Below, piece after piece: positions 55,240-64,000 of a stretch of 64,000 nt of DNA. The notes beneath the pieces are model-generated. The model made no database searches. It was not told the DNA's origin and was given only the letters and a program-made list of their open reading frames with translations. The stretch's first letter is position 1, and every line of letters begins with the position of its first letter. The position numbers were made by a program, and so were the translations under genes. The stretch is from Salvia splendens (Eukaryota; Streptophyta; Magnoliopsida; Lamiales; Lamiaceae): NCBI RefSeq assembly GCF_004379255.2, contig NC_056044.1, positions 2,629,001 to 2,693,000 of the forward strand. Direction: 5' to 3'.

Positions 55240-57560
55240 TCTTGCCAGCTGCTGATCCATCTGCCACCTCTCAACAAATTATATAGTCAAGATGTGTCAG
55301 GAAGTATGAAATGTAGTTACAACAATGAGCCTGATGGTTGTAGGTGTCTAATGGAGTATTTATTATTCAACCTCACTTCAAAATTTCAATGAGAAATCTA
55401 TCGTTTAGTTCAACCAACTTAATATTCAATAAAACAAGGGTAGTGGAACAGGTTGATAATAACATAATGAAACAACAAACCTCCTGACTGGGGGCACATA
55501 CCTGTGGAAATCTGTAATAGTGGTCATTGATTTGTCCTGCTAGTGCTCTTCAGGCCACATATTTTCTGTGCTAGTTGGAGGGGCGGGACCACGAGCAGGT
55601 GGAGAAGCAAGCAGAGATTCATCAATGCGGTCTGAGGTCTGTGTTTCTATTCCCATGTGTAACATTCCTTTCACCGATTGATCATAGCTGGATGGAGCAC
55701 CAAAACTTTCTGACACATATCTTGACATGGGATCCTCTCTTTGGCCATAAGCTTCCTGTTCTGGAATAGAACTGAATCCATTTAGACCAGGGCCGACCCT
55801 GTGTTCATCTCCAGGACTTGATATCTCAGCCATACGAGAGGCATATGCAGATGGCTGACTACCGAATGCCATTCCTTGGACAAGACCACCTTGTGGCCCA
55901 AGGTTTATGGAATCATGACCAAGGGGTCTTTGAGGCAGAGGAATGTACATCATCCTGTTCTCACAGGAATGTCTCTCATCCATCTGAGCATCCTGGGAGC
56001 CATGGCCATGCAGCGGTGCCCACCAGGACAAAATCTGCTGATCTGTGACCTGGAGGAGACAACATACTAGGAGTTCTAGGAGCAAAATACATAGACGGAC
56101 CCTTTCTGATTGAAACGACCAAGTCTGCTAGATTGAGCTAGCCGTTCTTGCGCAGCGTCTCTGTGTACCTCCTCAATCTTTTTCAGACCTTCAACTTTCC
56201 TCCGCTGCTACCACTTATCCTTTCTCAGATCAATAGAAACTGTCAGCATGAATCTTACTCTTACAGCTTCATGTTATTGGATAGTTGTGTAATGATGTCA
56301 AATAAGCATCGATGCGGTCCTTCGCTTTGGGGTGATCTATCATTACATCATTGTGCTCATTAATTTTCACAGAGCTTCTACGTTTCCTTCACCAGTATTC
56401 TGATACTGACCCAGCAATTTACCAATGCACTCGAGCATTATTCTTTCAGTCAACATCTCCTTGTATAATTCTCCAATTAGTCTAATATTACCCAACACGC
56501 AGTCTCTTTTTCTGTCTGTTTACTATCACCTTCATCAGCTTCATTTGCCTCTTGTTCTTCTCCTTCTCCTCTCTAAAGTTCTTCCTGCCATTTGTTCAAG
56601 AGTAATCTCTCGAAAGTGTCAATTCTGGCAAGACCGCAGCAAGGTGAAACAAGAAGTCGGCATACATCTCACAGAAGGTATGCTCCATCAGAGCTTTATC
56701 CAAAATCTGCAAGATGACCCCAGACAGTGTAACAACGTTATCGACATTGACTTGCTGAACTTGCAGGAACAGTTTCTCAAATTTTTGAGATGTGAGTTTG
56801 TTCAATATGCCCTTCAACTGCATCTGTTCCTCTTCTTCATCATCAGTAACCTTACCTACTTACTTCTTCTCAGCTACGCGCATAATTGGGGTTGGTGTCT
56901 GAGGACAAGGCATCAAACCTTTCTGGAAAGCAGTTCCCCTCTGCCATCAATCCAATTCAGAGTTATTTCTTTGCAATACTCCCTGAGGACCAAGGGACTG
57001 CATTGGCCCCGAGAGGATGCCCCCACCATGCATGGGTGTTTGAGGCCGTGGATTCCTTAGAACACCACAATTACCTACTTGACCAAGTCAAAAACCAACA
57101 ACATTATTCGCATATCCAATATCTGCACCCATATCTCCTCGCCCTGACATAAGTGGGCCTGGAAATTGGTTCCGTTTATCGTCATCCTCCATAGCCACTT
57201 GCAAGGCTATCTGGTCTTGAACATCCAGAAGCCCTGTCAATATTTCTTCCAGGACTGTGACTCAAGCATATTGACACTGAAAACCATCAATACATCTGTT
57301 ACGTCTGAATTAATTTCAAATCCTTCTTGAAGATCAGGGCATTCCTCCATGAATTTAAGAAGGAAATCTCAGAATTCGAAGACTGAAGGGAGAAAGGCTT
57401 AGATTTAGTCAGAGGAGGTTTCTCCCTTGGCAGGTCATTCTCTCTAGAGATTTCAGAGGATGTCTGCTTCATGTTAATGCTTGATGATTCTACAATGCTC
57501 TCTGCATAGATCACAGCATCTTTCTTGTCCACATGACCCTTGTACGTCATTTAAAGATAA
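55240..57560 (-). pseudogene. eIF4G-like: eIF4G pseudogene, unit C
   Basis: Counterpart of 6541-8840. 57550-57299 reads AESIVESSSINMKQTSSE and NDLPREKPPLTKS. It is followed by the GGGILSGPMQSLGPQGVL linker, then the MIF4G start at 56823 (GILNKLTSQKFEKLFLQ, NVVTLSGVILQILDKALM). After a frameshift come TFERLLLNKWQEEL-stop, [16 protein letters not shown] and KVEGLKKIEEVHRDAAQER. The tail 56085-55540 (IPLPQRPLGHDS, GPGLNGFSSIPE, SLLASPPARGPAPPTSTE) ends at TAG 55540-55542 after WPEEH. The frame beyond the stop still resembles the start of the next eIF4G segment (SMTTIKDFH). The MA3 domain is missing. It is colinear with unit A and dead for the same reasons. Confidence 0.85.
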
Positions 57561-58653
57561 TGATTCCTCGGAAGTTTCGCATGCGAAATGAGTTCTAGGC
57601 AACAGAGATTATGTGTTAACTGCTTCAGCTTCCAAGGATCGAGAAATCAAACTTGAGAGCGAGGGTGTTTACCTGCCAACCTGAAATAGTAGCATAATCC
57701 CGGCTCATAAATCATGAAAACATTCACAACGTGGACAGTACTTATAACTGGATAAACAAACAGACATATCATACCTGATCCTGCTGGCCGGGATTGAGTA
57801 AGTACATCTTTAAATGAACCAGGCACTGCTAATTCATTTCTTGCATACTAGCGTAGCTTTTTATTTTAATAATTATGCAGAATCATCCATAGGAACGAAA
57901 GCAGGAGCCTTCCAAATATTTTCAATATGTAACAATTGAATATTTCCATAGCCTTCACCAAAACTGGCAAAACTCGATGATGATCAAGATTTTAGAGCAA
58001 AAAAAACAGAGATTTTCGACTAACTATAATATTCAGTGTTGACCAAATTACGACACCATGTAGAGGTCCAAGCCCAGCAAAGCTTGCCTCAAAGATCAAC
58101 ATGTATTACGTCCTAAAACAACACCAAAATTTTAAAGTTAGCATGGTGATGAGAGAATAAAGTTGAGAATCTTGAACGAGTAGGAATAATGTTTATCTAG
58201 AAGACTCGTTTGCTTCATTTGTTTGCTGCAAGAAGCAATGTCTGCTTCTATGTTGTAGATTCTTCTCTTTACAACAGGCAAACTAGAATTTATTTAAGTT
58301 AAATCTACTAAGTATGTCCTAGTAGATTTATTGAATAGCCATTGTGTAGTTTCCTCCAATTCTGCGGTGCCAACACCATGGCAATGAAGGCAGCAAACAG
58401 ATGGAGAGACATAGAGAGCAATTAAAGAAATCAACTTTCTCTCTTCATAAATCAGATACAGAGCAACTAAAAAGGTAAGTTCCTAAAACTAGAGTTGCTC
58501 TTCAAGAATTAAAGGACGATCATATATAGATAGAAAATGCACCCACCATACAAAGTAATAGACAATCAAAATAGAGAAGATGAGCAGGAACCTAATAGAA
58601 GATAACATTGTCAAGATAGATAGCCACAAGAAAATTACATATTTGATCAAAAT

Positions 58654-59540
58654 CTATGATCCCTTGAGTTTCTTTGAGGGGCTAGCATCGTCACCATCAG
58701 CATCAGCATCAGCATCAGGTTGCTTGGTGGATGACTGAAGCTTCATTCCAATATATTGAATGAGATGCTGAGCCAAACGATCAGCCCACAAATTTCCGTC
58801 GACCTTGCAGAGAGAAAGGAGCAATAGTGCGAAGTCCCGGAAGAAGGGAAACCATATACGTAAATGACCATCCTTTAGGAGGGATAAGGCAGCCTGATCA
58901 TGATTATCATGCTCAATAGATTGAACCTTGGTTATCAAGTATAGAGCTAAATCAACATTAAAATCATCAGGCCAGTCTGCTCGCACATTGTACATATCCC
59001 TCACCATTGATACAGATATCTTAGATGAGATTTTGACATATCTATCCCTAAGGCGCAGCTGATCGGCAACCCAAGAACGATTTGGTGTTTCACCCGATTT
59101 TCTGCCCAAAAAAACAAGAAATAATGAGAGAGATGGCCAATTATGTGAGGCCGATTTGACCTTTGACGGGGAGGAAGCAAGAGATAATGAGAGAGATGGG
59201 CTTGTGTGTAAATTAGTTATAACTGGATTAAACCTTTTACGACGGAGAGGGAGGGGCGGGTTTCTGGCGGCGGCGGAACCCTTCTCATCCACTCTGCAGA
59301 CGAAAGTAAGAGATGAGAGAGATGGGTATGTAAACGTTAAGGGAAAGGCATCGCCGATTTGACCTTTGACGACGGGGAGGGAGGGGCGGTTTTCTGGCGG
59401 CGGCGGAGGCTTTCTCTTCCATTCTGCACAAAAAAAAGAGGGTGAGAGGGAGATAGGTATGTGGTAGAAGACCAATTTGACCTTTGACGACGACGGGGAG
59501 GAAGGGGCGGTTTTCTGGTGGAGCCCTTTTCCATTAGCGT
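58654..59540 (-). pseudogene. Unrecognised multi-exon gene copy, unit C
   Basis: First ATG near 59534 (MEKGSTRKPPLPPRRRQR), two further module exons, and a terminal exon 59101-58654 starting KSGETPNRSWVADQLRLRD and ending SPSKKLKGS. It contains VRDMYNVRADWPDDFNVD and LCKVDGNLWADRLAQHLIQY. The acidic repeat is PDADADADGDDASPS. A long frame (59475-58654) reads through the introns, so absence of stops alone does not prove splicing. Function unknown. Confidence 0.5.
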
Positions 59541-59629
59541 CAGATATTTGGGGAACGGAGACGCAGCAGCTATTGGGTTTGTTTTAGCCAAGCGGCGTGT
59601 GATTATCAAATACTACTCCCTCTTTGGCA

Positions 59630-60062
59630 AATGAAATGCAGATCTCACTTTAATAGGAGTATGAATTATTTCCTCCGTCCATAATAGGGGTCTCGTTTCT
59701 TGCTGACACGAGTATTAAGAAATGTTAAAAAAAGTGGATGGAAGAAAATTTGGGTAGTATGGATATCACTTGTATATAGTATTATTAGTTTTAAATGATA
59801 TGTGAGATGGATTGAGTTAGTATAATGTGTAACCTCTTTGCCAGGGTAAGGTTTGTGATCAAATACTAACTTTTTATAATAAGAACTAATAACTAAATAT
59901 CTATGTTAAAAATATCAACATAAAAATATAAATTTGTCAATCTTTCTTGGGTTGATAAATTATGTCTTTGTATTGATATTTAAAATGGACTCCTATTCAC
60001 GGACGGTGAGAATATTAGTTTATAAATAAGACTCTTAACTGCAGACATCCGAAATCGTGAGA
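59630..60062. mobile_element. Decayed Stowaway-like element at the right end of units A and C
   Basis: TTTCCTCCGTCCATAATAGGGG (59668 and 11183) and GGACTCCTATTCACGGACGGTGAG (59989; 11432 in A, more decayed) look like the two ends of an old MITE present in both units. C carries an extra segment around 59845-59980. Confidence 0.5.
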
Positions 60063-60438
60063 CTAATTTTGTCATGTCCTTATGTTGCACTAAAACACCT
60101 CTCTTTTAGTCATTCGAGAAAATCTTAAGAATCGCATACGGTATATGGAATAGGCCAAGCATATTTGTGTGTAAATTAATATAAAAACAATAATAAGAAT
60201 AAAAATAAAATTAATAGAAAATTAGTCCAGATCTATGTCTAGCCTTGCCCGTAAGGCCCAATATACAGATGGTTCTATATTGGGCCAAACTACTTAATAA
60301 TAAAAATAGCCCATTCATGACCCAATTATATTGGGCTTTGGCTATGCTAGGTCCAAATTGTGGTACTACCTTGGCCCAGATCTCTTCAGGCCAGAATATT
60401 TTAATTGGTGAAAATAAATAAACACAATAACTATAAAC
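60063..60438. other. Intergenic stretch
   Basis: Several GGCCCAATAT and ATTGGGC phrases at about 60250-60400 (a weak inverted arrangement). No gene is seen. Confidence 0.4.
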
Positions 60439-60850
60439 AGAGTAAAGGCCAAAATTGGTCCTGAACATATGTCCATTTTACGATTTTAGTCCTAAACTTT
60501 ATCTTTTGAATTTTTGCATCCTGAACATTTCAACTCAGATCACAATTGGTCCTACACTAACAATTCTGTCAATTTTTAAACGGTTTTAACCCCTATTTTG
60601 ACCGATTTTGATAGTTTTAATAGTCTCAATCGGGTTAAAGCCGTTTAAAAATCGGTCAAAATCAGGTTAAAACCGTTTAAAAATTGACGGAATTGTTAGT
60701 GTAGGACCAATTGTGATCCAAATTGAAATGTTCAGGACCAATTGTGATCTGAGTTGAAATGTTCAGGATGCAAAAATTCAAAAGATAAAGTTTATGACCA
60801 AAATCGTAAAATGGACATATGTTCAGGACTAATTTTGGCTTTTACTCTAA
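60439..60850. mobile_element. Large foldback element, about 410 bp
   Basis: The left arm AGTAAAGGCCAAAATTGGTCC... and the right arm ...GGACTAATTTTGGCTTTTACT are near-perfect inverses over about 190 bp each, leaving almost no loop. Both arms share CATATGTCCATTTTACGATTTT and CAATTTTTAAACGGTTTTAACC. The right arm has an extra internal duplication of GGACCAATTGTGATC. MULE-like is a guess because no clear TSD was found. Confidence 0.8.
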
Positions 60851-61139
60851 AAATTTACTATAGTTCTTATTTTTCACGTGTTACGATTTTGTCATTCCGC
60901 GTAATCAGAAAATTAAAAATTACCCAACTTGTCTACCTTGTCCTTGAATCAAAATTATTTATATTCCCTTAACTAATATTATTACTCCTATACACAAGTG
61001 AAACTAATATTCCCTTAACTTTCTTTCACCCTCTTTTCCTAATATTTCTTAGTTTCATATTGAAAAGAAATTAGACTCTTCTTATGTGTAAAGGGTGGAA
61101 ATATCTGGTCAACACTATTTTTTTGAGTTTAGAGGATTT

Positions 61140-62419
61140 GTTTACCATATTAAATTACAAATCTTTTCAAGGGCATGGGAAAGCTCCAGGGTCTTCCTCA
61201 CGAACGGTGGCAGAGGAGGAGGATGAGGAGGAGACGGGAAAGAGGACGATCTGGAGCCAGTGGGAAAACGTCGGGCTTGCGAAGGCTTGGGTTGCAATAG
61301 TTGAGGATCCCTATGTCGGTGCCAACCAGCATATTGACAGACTGTGGCATCGGATCGCTGAAGCCTACCACACACACAAACCGGCTGGGGCGAAGCGTCG
61401 CGTTCCCGAACAGTGCCGGAAACAGTGGGAGCGGTTGAGGCCTAAGCTTAGTCGATTTGCTGGCCTCTACCAAAACAACCTCCGCCAGGCAAGCAGCGGT
61501 ATGTCCGAGGAGGATGTCCGGAACCGTGCCTTTGCTTAGTACCCTGACAGAGCCTTGAAATTCAAACAATTCGACCAGTGGGAGGCCTTTTTCGTGGTGA
61601 AGGATTCCCCAAAGTTTTGTGGGGGAGTCGAACCGGGCTGGGCGAAGCGGACGAAGATCAACGCTTCCGGTGAATACAGCAGCAGTGCTGGTTCGCACGA
61701 GCTCCCGGAAGCCGACGAAGTGTCCCCGCTACCTCAATCAGACTCTCGCCGTCGTCGTCGCCCGGTTGGGCAAAAGGCTGCGCAGCGGAGGGCTAGGGGA
61801 ACCAGCAGCGGTAGCGGGTCGTTCGAGGTCGAATCGGGGGGCCCTGTTCCCCAAGAAGATATCGACCGCCTCGCCCGCGCGCAGTTAACGACAAGCTTGG
61901 TCCGGACCTTGCATAGGTGGCATAGCACGACTGATCCGCTGTACAAGAGGATGCTGAAGGATGTCATCGATGGATGTCGGCGCGATTTGGGGATGCCCCC
62001 CATTGGAGATGATGGCGCCGAGATTAGCGGAGGGGACGACGGGGGCGGCACGGGCGACGAGGACAGCGCGGAGTGAGCCGAGGATGTTGGATTATGTATT
62101 TTTCTTTTTTTGAATGACTATGTATTTTGCTTTTTTTCTAACTATGTTTTTTTATGTTTTATGAATATGTATTTTTGCCCGTATTTTGCTTTCCCGTATT
62201 CCGTGTCAAAATTATATTTCCGTTTTTACGTAATTAAATTATTGTGATTTTTTTTATTGCGGGATGTCCTAGTGGGAAGGGCGATGGGAAGGGCGGATTG
62301 TGCAGGGGATGTCCTAGTGACGTGGCAGTGGGATGGGAAGTTCTAGTGACGTGGCAGGAGGTGTTTTTGAGATGTCCTAGTGGATGTCCTAGTGAGATAT
62401 CCGTCCACTGGAGATGCTC
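61140..62419 (+). mobile_element. PIF/Harbinger fragment with right terminus
   Basis: Downstream of the Myb-like gene lie several GGGATGTCCTAGTG and GACGTGGCA phrases, typical subterminal repeats. A terminal CCACTGGAGATGCTC is followed by TAA (62420-62422); its inverse GAGCATCTCCAGTGG resembles the GAGCATCCACTATAG ends of the MITE at 1979-2547. No left TIR or transposase was found nearby, so the element is incomplete or the left end is decayed. Confidence 0.65.
61147..62076 (+). pseudogene. Harbinger Myb/SANT-like protein gene, one internal stop
   Basis: This is the second protein of plant PIF/Harbinger transposons, a Myb/trihelix-like DNA-binding partner that brings the transposase to DNA. 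An acidic leader (VAEEEDEEETGKR) precedes the helix region WSQWENVGLAKAWVAIVEDP, DRLWHRIAEAYHTHKP and RVPEQCRKQWERLRPKLSRF. TAG at 61537-61539 interrupts; the same frame continues with FKQFDQWEAFFVVKDSPKF. It then runs through a Ser/Arg-rich stretch (SRRRRRPVGQKAAQRR) to a NAM-associated C-terminal domain and an acidic tail. Start codon uncertain; the in-frame ATG at 61084 lies in AT-rich sequence that does not look like the family, so I begin near the homology. Confidence 0.8.
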
Positions 62420-62517
62420 TAAGACATTCCCCAAAATCCTAAATCCTTTTTTATAGATAGATGCGTTTTAAGCACTGTATTTTTTCCGTTCCCCAAATCT
62501 CCCGCATTTTCTCGGTT

Positions 62518-63507
62518 ATGGAAAAGGCCACCGCCAGAAAACCGCCACTCCCTCCCCATCGTCAAAGGTCATATTTAATTGGCCTTCCCTTGCTGATCAC
62601 CCGACGTTCACATAGCTATCTCTCTCTCACCCTCTCTCTCTCTCTCTCTCTCTCTCACTTTGCAGATTGGATGAGAAGGCCTCCGCCACCGCCGGAAAGC
62701 CGCCCCTCCATCCCCATCGTCAAAGGTCAAATCGGCGTTTCCTTGCCCTTAATTATCAGCCTAATTTTACATAGCCATCTCTTTTTCCCCCCTGCAGAAT
62801 GGATGAGAAGGCCTCCGCCGCCGCGAGAAAACCGCCCCTCCTCCCCGTCGTCAAAGGTCAAATCGGCGTTTCCTTGCCCTTAATTATCAGCCTGATTTTA
62901 CATAGCCATCTCTTTTTCCCCCCTGCAGAATGGATGAGAAGGCCTCCGCCGCCGCGAGAAAACCGCCCCTCCCTCTCCGTCGTAAAAGGTCAAATCCGAT
63001 GCTTAAATTAGGAGTACTAATTTACAGAGCATATCTCTCATTATCTCTTGTTTTTTTTGGGGCAGAAAATCGGATGAAACACCAAATCGTTCTTGGGTTG
63101 CCGATCAGCTGCGGTGTAGGGATGGATATGTCAAAATCTCATCTAAGATATGTGTATCAATGGTGAGGGATATGTACAATGTGCGAGCAGACTGGGCTGA
63201 TGTTTTTAATGTTGATTTGGCTCAATACTTGATAGCCAAGGTTCAATCTATTGAGCATGATGATCATGATCAGTCTGCCTTATCCCTCCTAAAGGATGAT
63301 CATTTACGTCTAGCGTTATTCTTCTTCCGGGACTTCACACTATTGCTCCTTTCTCTCTGCCAGGTTGACGGAAATTTGTGGGCTGATCGTTTGGCTCATC
63401 ATCTCATGCAATATATTGCAATGAAGCTTCAGTCAGCCATCAAGCAACCTGATGCTGATGCTGGTGGTGACGATTCTAGCCCCTCAAAGAAACTCAAGGG
63501 ATCATAG
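62518..63507 (+). CDS. Unrecognised gene with serially duplicated 60-nt exons, copy E
   Basis: A gene model fits canonical splice sites: exons 62518-62567, 62666-62725, 62798-62856, 62929-62988 and 63066-63507. The first holds the ATG (MEKATARKPPLPPHRQ). The next three are near copies of one 60-nt exon, each entered after TGCAG and left at AAAG/GTC, with the module LDEKAS or MDEKAS and RKPPLP. The third is 59 nt, so including it shifts the frame. The terminal exon encodes about 147 residues (ETPNRSWVADQLRCRD, VRDMYNVRADWADVFNVD, QVDGNLWADRLAHHLMQY) and ends with an acidic repeat and SPSKKLKGS. I do not know the family. The basic N-terminal modules and lysine tail suggest a nuclear protein (inference). 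A Harbinger end lies only 98 bp before the ATG. Confidence 0.5.
62666..62988 (+). repeat. Exon-intron tandem repeat, period about 131 bp
   Basis: Exon starts at 62666, 62798 and 62929 are 132 and 131 bp apart. The two later units, including intron phrases CTTAATTATCAGCCTRATTTTACATAGCC and TTTTTCCCCCCTGCAG, are nearly identical. The last duplication is therefore recent compared with the divergence from units A-C. Confidence 0.9.
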
Positions 63508-64000
63508 TCTTTTATCAATCAATCTCTATTTTTCTTGAAAATGTTACAACGGAGGGAGTACTATCTAATAATTAGGTTTAAGGTCGAATTCGTATTTTTG
63601 TTCTTGTTTGTCAAGTTTTGAAGATTAAGTAGTGATCATCAACAAGTTGGTAGGAGTTCTGCATTTTGATTCTCTATTATACTCCCTACTTTGTGATGGT
63701 TGGTGCATTTTCTATTGATAGATTGTTTTTTAAGTAGTTTAGTTGCAAGTCTAGTTTGAGGAATTTGCTATTTCAGTTGCTCTGGACTGTATGTCTCCCC
63801 ATCTGCATGCTGCCTTCAATGTCATGGTGGAAAGTATTAAATAATTCTATTAGGACTTAGTCTGTTTCCCTGTTGTAAAGAGAAGCTTCTACAACGTAGA
63901 AGCACACAATGCTTCTTGCAGCAACCAAGTTCTCTAGGTAAACAATATTCCTACCAGTTCAAGATTCTCAACTTTTTACTCTCATCATCATCCTAACTTT

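Larger units (their letters stand above)
47221..60062. repeat. Repeated unit C (longest copy)
   Basis: Colinear with unit A (2545-11487), with extra insertions at 47906-49776, 50389-51471, about 51552-51975, 52036-52775 and 53049-54125. It lacks the A-specific blocks 2592-2843, about 3740-4635 and 10875-11149. Gene fragments in minus-strand order are the unrecognised gene, eIF4G and BCAT. Noncoding shared parts (54460-55500, 57560-58650) show nothing I recognise. Confidence 0.9.
62461..64000. repeat. Repeated unit E, inverted and diverged, running off the window
   Basis: In plus orientation it carries the unrecognised gene. It is followed by sequence that is the diverged inverse of 9421-9948, for example AAGCTTCTACAACGTAGAAGCA and AAGATTCTCAACTTTTTACTC. 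It is clearly older than the A/B/C split. The end lies beyond 64000. Confidence 0.85.

Noticed and set aside
58654..59475. 273-aa uninterrupted minus-strand ORF taken as one exon
   Set aside because: Comparison with copies A, B and E shows canonical AG before KSGETP and GT after the module exons, so the read-through includes intron sequence.
1..64000. tRNA or rRNA genes, CRISPR arrays, bacterial-type operons
   Set aside because: No tRNA boxes or rRNA-like sequence were noticed, and the region is plainly plant nuclear DNA.

Overview
The window is a stretch of nuclear DNA from a flowering plant, most likely a eudicot. The evidence is low GC, many CTCCCTCCGTCC-type Stowaway MITEs, plant copia, chromovirus and Tat retrotransposons, PIF/Harbinger and Helitron elements, and fragments of plant eIF4G and branched-chain aminotransferase genes. 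I cannot fix the species; an asterid is a guess. No clearly intact host gene is visible. The region is a nest of transposable elements and multi-copy pseudogene fragments.

Layout: 1-2.5 kb holds AT microsatellites and two Harbinger-like MITEs. Unit A (2.5-11.5 kb) carries, on the minus strand, an unrecognised gene, an eIF4G pseudogene and a BCAT pseudogene. 11.5-19 kb holds MITEs, a 324-bp tandem duplication, a 3.0-kb LTR-like element with TSD TTAAT, and a 132-bp MULE-like inverted repeat with a 10-bp TSD. 19.3-20.15 kb is a truncated Harbinger transposase, joined through scrambled filler DNA to a minus-strand chromovirus (20.2-25.3 kb). That element abuts a partial unit B (25.3-27.8 kb). 28.37-33.24 kb is a complete copia element with matching 5-bp TSDs. 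33.4-37.2 kb is MITE-rich, including a 664-bp hAT-type MITE. 37.6-42.8 kb is a minus-strand Tat-type gypsy remnant whose 3' region carries spliced ORFs on the opposite strand. Beside it is a chimeric minus-strand ORF that ends in a Tat integrase C-terminus. 43.9-46.4 kb has a small unit fragment (D) and a non-autonomous Helitron. Unit C (47.2-60.1 kb) is the longest copy of the repeated unit, enlarged by a TRIM, a LINE, a Stowaway and other insertions. 60.4-62.4 kb has a large foldback and a Harbinger Myb-like gene with one stop codon. 62.5-64 kb is an inverted, more diverged copy (E) of the unrecognised gene, the only copy that looks close to intact.

The most notable structure is the repeated unit, present in five full or partial copies (A-E). 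It brings together fragments of at least three unrelated genes. Comparing the copies gives empty sites for several insertions. The unrecognised gene contains a serially duplicated 60-nt exon (three copies in A-C, four in E), and its C-terminus carries an Asp-Ala hexanucleotide repeat of variable length. The Tat element with antisense spliced ORFs and the chimeric integrase-tail ORF are the other main items to check.
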